A stretch of DNA of 64,000 nt from Catonia carolina (lineage: Eukaryota; Arthropoda; Insecta; Hemiptera; Achilidae), in contig JAQMRL010000002.1 in the NCBI GenBank assembly GCA_035578175.1, forward strand, positions 80,571,325-80,635,324, read 5' to 3'. Below are positions 54,775 to 64,000 of the stretch, piece after piece. The number at the start of each line of letters is the position of its first letter. The first letter of the stretch is position 1. The translations under genes and the position numbers were made by a program. The notes beneath the pieces were generated by a model. The model was not told the origin of the DNA, did not search any database, and saw only the letters and a list, made by a program, of their open reading frames with translations.

Positions 54775-56134
54775 TAGGGTGATTCAAAAAGAGCGCCGGT
54801 TTTGATATATCAAATTAAGAGATTTATTTTATTGAAAAACTGAAAATAAATACATCAACAAGTTCATCTTACCTTCCGATTTCATGTATGAAAAATGATG
54901 TCATGCATGTGTCCTTCTCTACTGCGCTGGCACGCATCAACTCTGTCCATGAAATTGGATATTACTGCACGACAAGTTTCGACTTCCATTTGCCCGATAA
55001 CCCGTCGAATTTCCTCCTTCAAGTCATTGATGTTTCGGGGTTTATTGGCATACACCAATGACTTCAGATGACCCCAAAGATGAAAGTCACAAGGCGTCAA
55101 GTCACACGACCTTGGTGGCCATTGATGGTCGGAATTACGAGAAATGATGCGATCCTGGAACCGTTCACGGGGCAACAACATTGTTTCTCGTGCAGCGTGA
55201 CAGGTGGCACCATCCTGCTGAAACCACAACTCGTCAATGTCCATTCCATCCAAATGACGCCACAAAAACTCCCTAATCGTCGTACGGTATCGGTCTCCAT
55301 TTACTGTCACGGCTTGTCCTTCTTGATTTTCAAAAAAGTAAGGGCCGATGACACCGCCCGACCAAAAGCCGCACCAAACTGTCACTCGCTGTGCATACAT
55401 TTCCCTTTCATTAACCACGCGAGGGTTTTCTAAACCCCACATACGGCAGTTCTGTTTATTAACAAAACCGTTTAAGTGGAAGTGCGCCTCATCACTGAAA
55501 ATGATTTTGTTTGCGAAGGTGTCATCATCCTGCCGTTTTCTCAATACCCAGTCAACAAACTGTCGTCTCTTCTGGTGGTCTGCCACTTTCAAATGTTGCG
55601 TCAACTGAATTTTATACGGGTGATATTGGAGATCGCACCGAAGAATTATCCGTACAGAAGAACATCTTAAACCCAATTGTTGAGAACGGCGACGTATTGA
55701 TTTTGCTGGGCTAACAGCCACACTGTCACGAACCAACGCAACGATCTGCTCAGTTCGGCCAGAACGACGACGTCCAGAACTTTTAAGGTCGACTGTCGAA
55801 CCCGTCTCAAAAAACTTTTTCATGAGCCCGCGAACTGTTGATTCATTCGGTGCTTCATTACGTCCTAGAGTAACGCGAAGTCGCCTGACAGTAGCCGCAT
55901 AACTCTCTCCACTCTGGTAAAATGTTTTGACGATTAACACTCGTTGTGCAATAGTAAACTTCTCCATGGTTAGACACAGACTGCGAGAGTACTACACTGC
56001 GAACAAGAGAAACTACAACTGAATCGTCAATCGGAATGTTCTCCGAAATAGAAATGAGGTCTAACAATGTTGCCAACCGATAAACAAAAATTTACCAGCC
56101 GTTTAAAAACCGGCGCTCTTTTTGAATCACCCGT
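54775..56134 (-). mobile_element. DD41D mariner-like transposon, complete
   Basis: 1360 bp. TA flanks at 54773-54774 and 56135-56136. 27-bp perfect terminal inverted repeats starting GGGTGATTCAAAAAGAGCGC at 54777 and, inverted, ending at 56132. One undamaged transposase gene fills most of the element. Confidence 0.9.
54882..55967 (-). CDS. Transposase, IS630-Tc1-mariner superfamily, DD41D
   Basis: 361 aa from ATG at 55967. Residues 1-60 form a helix-turn-helix (FTIAQRVLIVKTFYQSGESY). Residues 60-110 are a basic second DNA-binding segment (SSGRRRSGR, IRRRSQQLG). The catalytic triad is D159 (IIFSDEAHFH), D252 (FQQDGATCHA) and D294 (LTPCDFHLWG). With 41 residues between the last two, this is the DD41D (rosa-type) spacing and not mariner DD34D. 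Cut-and-paste transposase acting on the 27-bp ends. No stop or frameshift; possibly active. It may also serve the deleted copy at 63302. Subfamily naming from spacing is inference. Confidence 0.92.
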   Translation of the reverse strand: MEKFTIAQRVLIVKTFYQSGESYAATVRRLRVTLGRNEAPNESTVRGLMKKFFETGSTVDLKSSGRRRSGRTEQIVALVRDSVAVSPAKSIRRRSQQLGLRCSSVRIILRCDLQYHPYKIQLTQHLKVADHQKRRQFVDWVLRKRQDDDTFANKIIFSDEAHFHLNGFVNKQNCRMWGLENPRVVNEREMYAQRVTVWCGFWSGGVIGPYFFENQEGQAVTVNGDRYRTTIREFLWRHLDGMDIDELWFQQDGATCHAARETMLLPRERFQDRIISRNSDHQWPPRSCDLTPCDFHLWGHLKSLVYANKPRNINDLKEEIRRVIGQMEVETCRAVISNFMDRVDACQRSREGHMHDIIFHT

Positions 56135-56239
56135 TAGTAGTTGTAAACATAATGAATCAATGTAAGAGTAAAACTACAACATGATGTCGTGGTTAGAGCT
56201 GTCGGTTGCTATGATGTATTTAGGAAAGCACATATTATT

Positions 56240-57072
56240 ACAGTAGCACTTCCACCCCCCCCCCCCTGCACAGTCCAGTCTTACTTTCGCTGACGATCGT
56301 CAACTAATATTGCGTGACCAGTACTATACTGCCCGTTGTCAAGCGTTGTGCAGCTGAGAGGTGTATGCATTACGTCACTACTACTACTGTGACAGATTGC
56401 GTTAGTAGTAGTAACGTTTTACTTGCATTAAATGTGTTTGTAGTAGTCACGGGTACTATCCAAACTACATAAAGTCCAGCCTCTCTTAGTTTGCTCCTAA
56501 TGTAAACAAACAATGACGTCACTGAGCATGCGCATTGTATTAAAATGAGTACACGCTAATTGAAATGTAACAACAAATACTTTCAAAATTATTTAAATAC
56601 AAAATACTTTTAAAAGTATTTTCCTAAATGAAATTGTTAGGCCTACATCATGTCATGACTGATTTTTTTAGTACTTTAAGTACTTATAATTTAAAAAATA
56701 ATTAACTTAATAGGAATAGGACATCCGTAAAGTCATGGACTATCGCGTGCACCCTGTAGTAGGTGGCTTTTGTTTGTTGACAGTAGGAGCAAACTAACAA
56801 CGGCTCAACTGTATATTCTGTGTCGCCGACTACAGTGAATAGTGAAAACAACACCCACGTATGTCACCCCACTAGGAGGCAGCCTACTGCTCAGCGAAGA
56901 GCAATGAGATGATATGTACAGTGTTATGATGTAACAGCAGTTTGGTACTTCGTCTTTCCTCTTCATCCCCCACCTGCACAAAGCTTAGATTCATACAGTA
57001 GCACTTCCACCCCCCGCATAGTCCAGTCTTACTCTCGCTGAAGATCGTCAAATTATATTGCGTTACCAGTAC
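56240..57072. repeat. Direct repeat pair flanking MITE-B copy 3
   Basis: Bases 56240-56325 and 56995-57072 share ACAGTAGCACTTCCACCCCC, AGTCCAGTCTTACT, CGCTGA.GATCGTCAA and ATATTGCGT.ACCAGTAC. Between them, 56333-56390 matches 39520-39580 inverted. The remaining sequence is unrecognised. Confidence 0.7.
56472..56811 (+). mobile_element. MITE-B copy 3, full length
   Basis: TA at 56470-56471 and 56812-56813. Tips AAGTCCAGCCTCTCTTAG and, inward from right, CAGTTGAGCCGTTGTTAG, both followed by TTTGCTCC. Confidence 0.85.
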
Positions 57073-57150
57073 ATAACAATAGTAGGTATATATAATAAGG
57101 CAGTGATTAAAGTAATTATTTCTTACAGAAAGTTTAGTTATTTCATTTCC

Positions 57151-57483
57151 AACCCACCGGGTTGGTCTAGAGGTGAAACCGCCACAATCAGCTGTTTACC
57201 AGCTGATTTTCGGAGACGAAGGTTCCTGGTTCAAATCCTAGTAAAGGTAGTTACTTTTATACGGATTTGAATGCAAGACAGTAGCTACCGGTGTACTTTG
57301 ATGGTTGGGGTTCAATTAACCATACTCTCTCAGGAATGGTCGACCTGAGTCTGTAGAAGACTACACTGTCTCATTTACACGTCATACATATCATCCTCAT
57401 CTGATTGGGTCATGGAGTTGCTTATTGTTATCAATTGAACAGATTGCAACGTACACAAATTAGAGATTACCAAAAAAAAAAAA
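57151..57483 (+). mobile_element. SINE1 copy with target duplication
   Basis: AACCCACCGGGTTGGTCTAG to AATTAGAGATTACC plus A11. TTCATTTCC flanks it at 57142-57150 and 57484-57492. Box A is shifted by a small change (CTAGAGGTGAAACC). Confidence 0.9.
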
Positions 57484-58070
57484 TTCATTTCCATAATTTC
57501 TAATGCAGCAACTTTTCGAACACTCTGTATAAGAATAATTTTGTTAACGATTTAATACAGTGTAATGATTTCTCATGTAGGTTGGTGTGATATTAACAAC
57601 ACCGGTATTAAATTTAATAGGATTCAAAGAAGAAGAATAAAATTAGTACGGAGCTTTAGCTAACAACGAGAGAGAATTGTGGGTAGTATTTACATAAACT
57701 GTGTTACAGTCCTGTAATCTGTAGAAATAAAATGAATATTTTCCTGTTACAGAGAGATGATGTGAAATGATTGCGCTTCACCTGTTTGTTCTACAGTTAT
57801 TTAAACGAATAGTTGTGTTTCTTCCACACTATTAGACAATTATTAAAGAACTTAAGTCCCTTCCCGCAACCTCCCCGACCTCAACAACTAATATATTTCA
57901 CTATCACCTTTCGTTTACATCTCTGTTTAACAGATTCAGCGGTAGAGACTCGCCTAGCAGGTCATTTGTAGGTGGCTGCCTGCCCTCTCATCCAGCCAGC
58001 CCCACTTCTCTTTTCTTATCATTTTAAATCATTCCGGAGGGACTCCGCCTGTCGGATATCACTTTGTTAC
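57484..58070. other. No gene recognised
   Basis: Moderate GC, no repeat partner in the window. Possibly single-copy host sequence; no exon evident. Confidence 0.35.
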
Positions 58071-58433
58071 TTTCTCTTGCCTATATGAATATATAGGAAG
58101 GAAAGTATTGTTTTCATGTCGATTTTAACAAATACGCTCTTCACCCGAATATACACCTAAACAGACCCCCTCACACCCACACAACTACATGTTTTTAGCG
58201 ATTGGTCTGTGTGTGTGTGTGTGTGTGCACGCGTGTGTGTATACAAAATATTTCTCAAAAACTGGTCTTACGATTTTTTTTTAAATCCCCTGGTTTGTAG
58301 AATTTTTTATGCTCTACAAGATAAAATAGGCACCATGTTTGTTGAAATTCTTGGTGATGCTGTTTTCACGTAAAAAAATTGTTTTTCTAAGATTACGGCT
58401 TTAATACGAATTTTAGCGCAAAATACTAAACAG
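58071..58433 (+). mobile_element. Family A head half, second subfamily, with internal loss
   Basis: ACTTTCTCTTGCC at 58071, subfamily-2 head (GATTTTAACAAATACGCTCT), GT tract 58207-58240, then a jump directly to TTCTCAAAAACTGGTCTTAC. Ends where the family D copy begins. Confidence 0.8.
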
Positions 58434-59324
58434 GGTGATTCAAAACTATACGGCAATCTCTTGGGATCTTATTCTATAACTAAAAATAAGAAAAAAAATT
58501 CATACAAACATATGCCTGAAAACTCTTAGTTAGCGAGTTACGGCTAGCGAAAAATTTCACCTAGAACTCTGTACCCTCGGCGAAGTAACGCCGTATAAAA
58601 ATGTTACACGTATTTAAAAAGATACAAATACGATTGTTTCTTATGTTTTTTAATCTGAAAAATTGAATAAAATTGGTTCCAGAGCTGTAAATGCAATACT
58701 TTCAGAGATATCTTACATAAGACACAAGAATTGGTGCAAAGAAATAACACATTTTTGTGTTTAACGTAAGATTACTTCCATAAATGGTAAATAAAGGTGT
58801 ATTTTTTTCTTAAATAAATTTGTAGAAAATTTAATTATGAAAAGATTCATGTGAATTACTCAGGAAAAAATGCATAATAGATATTGAAATTTCACTTTAT
58901 TTAAAATCAAAACAGACGCACATTCTTAACTGCATAAAATATTAACTAATATGTAGGTAACCCACCGGGTTGGTCTAGAGGTAAAGTCGTCGCCAAAATC
59001 AGCTGTTTGACAGCTGATTTTCAGAGACGAAGGTTCCTGGTTCAAATCCTAGTAAAGGTAGTTACTTTTATACGGATTTGAATACTAGATAGTGGTTACC
59101 GGTGTACTTTGATGGTTGGGTTTCAATTAACCATACTCTCTCAGGAATGGTCGACCTGAGTCTGTACAAGATTACACCTCATTTACACGTCATACACATC
59201 ATCCTCATTTCATTGGGTCATGGGGGTTGCTCATTGTTCTAAACTGAACAGATTGCAACGTACACAAATTAGGGATTACAAAAAAAATATGTAGGTTGGG
59301 AGTAACAGCTGATCATTTATCAGC
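58434..59324 (+). mobile_element. Family D half copy (one arm plus centre), with nested SINE1
   Basis: CAGGGTGATTCAAAACTATA at 58435. The left arm matches 27950-28490; after the SINE1 it resumes GGGAGTAACAGCTGATCATT and stops at TATCAGCTT, just past the palindrome centre. The other arm is missing; a family A fragment abuts. Confidence 0.8.
58959..59287 (+). mobile_element. SINE1 copy with target duplication (reference copy)
   Basis: 329 bp, AACCCACCGGGTTGGTC to GGGATTACAAAAAAA. TATGTAGGT flanks it at 58950-58958 and 59288-59296, and family D copy 1 gives the uninterrupted site. Box A TGGTCTAGAGG, box B GGTTCAAATCC. Confidence 0.92.
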
Positions 59325-59486
59325 TTCATTTCATTTGCGTCTTTTACTCAAGATTAAAATTAGGTTATGTTTATTGAGGTTAGTTTTTTACTTTATTTCT
59401 AATGTTTTATTACTAATGTTAGGGGTTTATTGTTAATTATTTGCATTGGCAAGAGAAAGTTGTGTAAGTGTTTCACACCAGATTTT
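59325..59486 (+). mobile_element. Family A right-end fragment
   Basis: CATTTCATTTGCGTCTTTTA to the hairpin and CAG (59482). Confidence 0.75.
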
Positions 59487-59646
59487 TTAATATTTCCATT
59501 GGGTAGAAAAAATTGTGTGTGTGTGTTTCATAAAGGATTTATTACGTTTCTTTGAATACAAAGTGAAAAGTAAGATGCGATTAAATTCTACTAATATTAT
59601 GATTCGTACAGAAAACTTGGTGTACTTTCAGCGGTGAGATTATCTA

Positions 59647-60329
59647 AAGTGCAGCCGTCCTTAGTTAGCTCCTCCTTCTGTCAACAAACCAAAGCCACCT
59701 ACTACAGGGTGCACGCTACACTCCACCACTTTATAGATGTTGTATTCCTATTAAGTTAACTATTTTTTTCACGAAAACGTGTGAAAAATCGATTTTTTTA
59801 AGATTTCGGCCTTAGAATGCATTTTACGACAAAAATGTATATAATCAAAGTTATAGAAAATTAAAAGATCTACAACTTTAATTTAAAACATTTTTCTGTA
59901 CAGAGTCTAGTTTAGCGTGAAAGAGTAATTTTCCGTATTATTAAGCCAAACTGAGGTCGATTTTTATTTTGCGTCTTTCACTCATGATTTAAATAAGTTT
60001 ATGTTTTTTGTAAATTTCTAATGTTTTATTACTAATGTTAGGTTTATTGTTAATTTTTGCACTGACAAGAGAAAGTTGTGTGAGTGTTTCACACCAGATT
60101 TTTTAAATTATAGGTACTTAAAGTACTAAAAACATCAGTCATGATATTATGATGTAGGCTTAACAATTTCATTTAGAAAAATACTTTTAAAAGTATTTTG
60201 TATTTAAATACTTTTGAAAGTATTTTGTTGTTACTTTTTAATCAGCGTGTACACTTATTGATATATTGCGCATGCTCAGTGACGTCATTGTTTGTTTACA
60301 TTAGGAGCAAACTAAGAGAGGCTGGACTA
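59647..60329 (-). mobile_element. MITE-B copy 4, split by a family A fragment
   Basis: TA at 59645-59646 and 60330-60331. Tips AAGTGCAGCCGTCCTTAG and, inward from right, TAGTCCAGCCTCTCTTAG. MITE-B sequence runs to AACTATTTTTTT (59767) and resumes at TTTTTTAAATTATAGG (60099). Confidence 0.85.
59768..60104 (+). mobile_element. Family A right-half fragment inside MITE-B
   Basis: Begins CACGAAAACGTGTGAAAAAT (module 2) and ends with the hairpin and CAG at 60097. T-runs both sides. Other MITE-B copies show the empty site as a single T-run. Confidence 0.85.
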
Positions 60330-60331
60330 TA

Positions 60332-60622
60332 TCCCCATTTGTGGTTGTAACCAGTAATAAACTATAAAAGCCGTCGAACCTTATTTTCTGAACAACCACT
60401 TTATACCGGGGTTTAAAAGCTGTAAAGCTAATGGTACCTACAGCAACCTTAACGCATTTTAGTTTTTATAAAAAAAAAGAAACGTTTACAATAAAAACTT
60501 CACTAATCAATAATATAAATTGAATAAAATAAAGAAGAAAACTATGGACCGAGTGGAAAATTTATTACTATCCAACTATGGTCTTAAGATACGTGAATTT
60601 AATAAGTCTCAATTTAAGCCTT
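60332..60622. other. No gene recognised
   Basis: A mariner-tip-like block occurs at 60389 (ACCTTATTTTCTGAACAACC). Otherwise no recognisable feature. Confidence 0.35.
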
Positions 60623-60747
60623 TTTTTACTTTCTCTTGCCTATATGAAGGAAAGTATTGTTTACATGTCGATTTTTCAAAATCGAATTTTCACCGGATCT
60701 ACATGTTTTCAGACCCCCTGAATCCAAAAAACATGTTTTTAGCTAAT

Positions 60748-60784
<37 letters not shown>

Positions 60785-61098
60785 CTGTGTATGTATCCAA
60801 AATATCTCAAGAACGGAACATCGTACGAACTTGACTTGAAACTTATGTTACATATTACCACCGGACCCGACACGAACATTTTAATCAAAATCGGTCAACC
60901 GGAAGTAGTAGTTTATTCGTGTAATTTTTTACTTTTTTGCGATTTCCTCGAAAACTAGTTTTACGATTTTTTTTACACCGCCTCATTTACTAAATTTTTT
61001 ATGCTCTACAAGATAGGGTAGGTGCCATCTCTGCTGTAATTCTTGGTGAAGCTGTTTTCACGTAAAACAATTGTTTTTTTAAGATTGCGGCTTTAATG
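60623..61098 (+). mobile_element. Family A copy, right half missing
   Basis: ACTTTCTCTTGCCTATATGA at 60628 (part of the head hairpin lost), GT tract 60749-60796, body to GATTGCGGCTTTAATG. Confidence 0.8.
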
Positions 61099-61542
61099 TA
61101 TAGAAAAGCCGGACGTAAACAGAAAAACATATTATAACAATAGCGAGAGTAAAATTAAAAAGTTTTTTTTTATATATTAATTTTGGAAATGAAGATATGT
61201 GTAAACATTATTGTTCAAAAGATTAAATCGGATATAATGGAAAGAAAATTATTATAGATTAAAAGCTATTGTTTAAGAGATCTCTATTATTTTCTCTTAT
61301 AAATTTCTGGCAAAGCTTGTAAGGTATGTGTCAGGAATGCAATTCACGAAAAATAACTTGCCCCTGCTTCAAAAACAAAACGCCGTCCCGTAGCTATCTA
61401 TATAAACTGAAAGAAGTATTTTTATTCTACAGTTATTATTTCGTGAAAATGAAATTAATTTTCTAAAATTTCTTATCTCAAATATTGAGGTAGTACTAAC
61501 AAGAAAATACATTTTTTTGTGTTTTCCTTCTTAAAACATGTA
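61099..61542. other. No gene recognised
   Basis: One frame near 61331-61395 reads CQECNSRKITCPCFKNKT, a Cys-rich string seen in some transposon proteins, but too short to assign. Confidence 0.35.
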
Positions 61543-61595
61543 AACGCCATGTCTGCTGAAATTCTTGGTAGGCCTGTGCTTTCGTGGGAAAAATG

Positions 61596-62826
61596 TTTTT
61601 ACTTTCTCTTGCCTATATGAATATATAGGAAGGAAAGTATTGTTTTCATGTCGATTTTTCGAAATCGAGTTTTCACCGGATCTATACGTTTTCAGACCCC
61701 CTGAACCCAAAAAACATGTTTTTAGCGATTGGTCTGTGTGTGTGTGTGTGTATACAAAATATCTCAAGAATGGAACGGAACTTGAAACTTAAGTTTCAAC
61801 CCTTACCGGACCCGACACGAACATTTTCATCAAAATCGGTCAACCGGAAGTAGTAGTTTATTCGTGTAATTTTTCACTTTTTTGCGATTTTCTCAAAAAC
61901 TGGTACTACGTTTTTTTTTTTCTGCCCATGACGGACTGGTGGAGTGTCAAATTATTTACACTCAATCTGTTCGTTGCAGGGCTAAAATAAATAGTTCTGT
62001 TTCTTATCACATGGTCAGCCAATTAAATGACTGAATCATTTAAGAACAGAAGAGGTAGAGGTGCAAAAGACACTAATCAGAGTTATCTCCTCTGAAAGTA
62101 ATGAATTTCATTATACAGCCAGACCCTGTGGTGAATGATGTGAAGGTGTCGTTTGCAGAGTGGAAAATATGTGTTTTTCAGAGGGCCCGGCATGCTGATA
62201 AGCGTACTTTTCCACTCAGTGAGGAAGGCAACGGTAAACCACCTCACTCCTCGTTTTACTTAGTAAAACCTCTACAGGTTCAAACCAGCCTTTTGGCTGA
62301 TGACCTAAACAACAACACGTTTTTTTTTTTAATTGCCTTATTTACTTAATTTTTTATTCTCTACAAGATAGGGTAGGCGTCATGTTTGCTGAAATTCTTG
62401 GTGAGGTTGTTTTTACGTAAAAAAGTGTTTTTTCCAAGATTACGGCTTTAATATGTATTATAACGCAAAAATTTATATAATAAAACATGTAGAGAATTTA
62501 AAATTCTACAACTTTTATTTCAAACATTTTTTTGTATAACGCTTAGTTTAGCGGCACTTAGCGATTTTCTCTTTTTTCTCACAAAAACGTGTGAAAAATC
62601 GATTTTTTTAAGATTTCGGCCTTAGTATGCATTTTACAAAAGTGTATAAAAAAATTTACAAAAGTGTATAATCAAATTTATAGGAAATTAAAAGATCTAC
62701 AAATTTTGTTAATAGCATTTTCTCAACAGAGCTTAGTTTAGCGTGAAACAGTGATTTTCCGTATTTTTAAACCAAACTGGGGTTGATTTTCATTTTGCGT
62801 CTTTCACTCATGATGAAAATTAGGTT
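61596..62826 (+). mobile_element. Family A copy split by SINE2, right end lost
   Basis: ACTTTCTCTTGCC at 61601, GT tract 61734-61750, interrupted at ACTACG-T11 by SINE2, continuing at 62331 to TTAGGTTATG where a LINE fragment begins. Just before its head lies a ~50-bp scrap of another family A copy (CGCCATGTCTGCTGAAATTC, 61547). Confidence 0.8.
61922..62316 (+). mobile_element. SINE2 copy with exact 14-bp target duplication (reference copy)
   Basis: 395 bp, CTGCCCATGACGGACTGGTG to GACCTAAACAACAAC. ACG followed by 11 T flanks it at 61908-61921 and 62317-62330. The short AAC tail and the duplication mark retrotransposition. No canonical box A is visible; GGTTCAAACC near the 3' end is the only box B-like string. 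Confidence 0.92.
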
Positions 62827-63299
62827 ATGCAACGAAAACAAACAGGAAGTTAGGGAATTCTGCTATCTAGGGAGTAAATAACAAAGGATGGTAGAAGCAC
62901 AAGTGCTACCAAAAGTAGAATTGCTCAAGCTAGAAAAGCTTTTGAAATGAAAAACAGCTTACTGACTACAAACATTGATTTACACATTAGGAAAAATTTC
63001 TTAAAACACTATGTTTGGAGTGTAGCATTATACAGGAGTGAAACGAGGGTGATAGGGGCTGTAGAAAAGAAGAAGATAGAAGCTTTTGAAATGTGGTGTT
63101 ATAGGAAAATGTTAAAGATTAGGTGGGTGGACGAAATAAGTAATTTAGAGGTTCTTAGGCGAGTGGATGAAAAAAGAAGTATATGGAAGCATCTTACCAA
63201 AAGAAGGGATAGGCTAGTGGGGCATATCCTAAGACATCCAGGTATTGGGCTATCAATAAAGGAGGGAGTGAATTGTAGGGGGAGGCAAAGGTTAGAATA
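62827..63299 (+). pseudogene. LINE reverse transcriptase C-terminal fragment
   Basis: Reads EVREFCYLGSK then, one frame over, GRSTSATKSRIAQARKAFEM, ALYRSETRVIG, KKKIEAFEMWCYRKMLKIRW and LTKRRDRLVGHILRHPG. This is RT motif E onward plus tail, related to the fragment at 923. Frameshift or stop near 62871. Cut at 63300 by the mariner insertion. Confidence 0.8.
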
Positions 63300-63301
63300 T
63301 A

Positions 63302-64000
63302 ACGGGTGATTCAAAAAGAGCGCCGGTTTTTAAACGGCTGGTAAATTTTTGTTTATCGGTTGGCAACATTGTTAGACCTCATTTCTATTTCGGAGAACAT
63401 TCCGATTGACGATTCAGTTGTAGTTTCTCTTGTTCGCAGTGTAGTACTCTCGCAGTCTGTCTCTAACCATGGAGAAGTTTACTATTGCGCAACGAGTGTT
63501 AATCGTCAAAACATTTTACCAGAGTGGAGAGAGTTATGCGGCTACTGTCAGGCGACTTCGCGGTACTCTAGGACGTAATGAAGCACCGAATGAATCAACA
63601 GTTCGCAGGCTCATGAAAAAGTTTTTTGAGACGGGTTCAACAGTCGACCTTAAAAGTTCTGGACGTCGTCGTTCTGGCCAAACTGAGCAGAACGTTGCGT
63701 TGGTTCGTGACAGTGTGGCTGTTAGCCCAGCAAAATCAATACGTCGCCGTTCTCAACAATTGGGTTTACGATGTTCTTCTGTACGGAGAATTCTTCGGTA
63801 CGATCTCCAATATCACCCGTATAAAATTCAGTTGACGCAACATTTGAAAGTGGCAGACCACCAGAAGAGACGACAGTTTGTTGACTGGGTATTGAGAAAA
63901 CGGCAGGATGATGACACCTTCGCAAACAAAATTGACGCCTTGTGACTTTCATCTTTGGGGTCATCTGAAGTTATTGGTGTATGCCAATAAACTCCGAAAC
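63302..64000 (+). mobile_element. DD41D mariner-like transposon, internally deleted copy, continues past window
   Basis: TA at 63300-63301, then the same terminal repeat (CGGGTGATTCAAAAAGAGCG) and 5' leader as the copy at 54775 with few differences. Inserted in a LINE fragment. Confidence 0.88.
63469..63945 (+). pseudogene. DD41D transposase with ~404-bp deletion removing two catalytic Asp
   Basis: Residues 1-155 match the intact transposase closely (VRRLRGTLGRNEAPNESTVR, QDDDTFANKI). The sequence then jumps to the codons for LTPCDFHLWGH but in the wrong frame, giving DAL and stop. D159 and D252 are lost. The second in-phase TTGTGACTTTCATCTTTGGG continues to the window edge. By comparison with the intact copy the deletion is about 404 bp. 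Cannot make active enzyme but keeps its end(s), so it could be mobilised in trans. Confidence 0.88.

Noticed and set aside
55068..55714. Plus-strand frames of 64-121 codons inside the mariner
   Set aside because: Shadows of the minus-strand transposase, whose catalytic motifs are unambiguous.
60332..60420. Mariner-like terminal repeat (complement GGTTGTTCAGAAAATAAGGT)
   Set aside because: Single isolated end without a partner repeat or transposase; noted only.
61319..61400. Cys-rich peptide CQECNSRKITCPCFKNKT
   Set aside because: Resembles Cys-rich tails of some transposon proteins, but only ~25 codons with no flanking homology.

Overview
This is a repeat-saturated, AT-rich stretch of an arthropod nuclear genome, most likely an insect; a hemipteran is my impression only. 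The evidence is the mobile-element repertoire: several non-LTR retrotransposon (LINE) lineages, a Penelope-like element, Tc1/mariner transposons including a DD41D member, piggyBac-type TTAA elements, several MITEs and several tRNA-derived SINEs. I recognise no host protein-coding gene, rRNA or functional tRNA. Almost every long reading frame that means something is transposon-derived; most other long frames are translations of microsatellites or of repeats.

The dominant component is one family, here 'family A', with more than 20 full or partial copies in both orientations. It is about 0.95 kb, has no coding capacity, starts with ACTTTCTCTTGCC and carries its inverted complement GGCAAGAGAAAGT about 20-25 bases inside the other end. 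That end finishes with a 6-bp hairpin and CAG. Each copy has a (GT)n tract of very variable length near the head, contains two diverged copies of a ~170-bp module, and sits in T-runs without a longer target duplication. This architecture matches non-autonomous Helentron/Helitron2-type (HINE/DINE-1-like) rolling-circle elements.

Layout: 1-9.4 kb is family A, SINE1, MITE-B and a piggyBac-type MITE, with a 60-bp satellite made from the family A head at 4271-4755. 9.8-10.9 kb is a decayed LINE. 11.3-19.1 kb is a cluster of family A copies. 20-25.5 kb holds SINE2, SINE3, two 5'-truncated LINE insertions with clear target-site duplications (TSDs), and two MITE-C copies. 26-29.3 kb holds a mariner remnant split by a Penelope-like element with a hammerhead-ribozyme-like motif, then a 1.09-kb near-perfect palindrome (family D). 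29.3-32.2 kb is a decayed DNA transposon.

The best-preserved autonomous element is a full-length two-ORF LINE at 32358-37529 (ORF1 278 aa; ORF2 1075 aa with endonuclease and YADD reverse transcriptase). It sits in the 3' tail of an older antisense LINE whose own TSDs are at 32298 and 39102. ORF1 and ORF2 share one frame and are separated by a single UAG followed by 42 open codons.

From 39 to 64 kb come tandem duplications containing SINE1, a piggyBac-type MITE nested in SINE2, an AGCCTAATGATT-type minisatellite (50.7-51.7 kb), an apparently intact DD41D mariner (54775-56134) and an internally deleted sister copy at the right edge (63302-64000). The two intact autonomous elements are candidates to supply enzymes in trans: the LINE for SINEs, the DD41D transposase for its deleted copy and possibly for family D, whose ends share CGGGTGATTCAAAA. 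No enzyme source for family A lies in this window.
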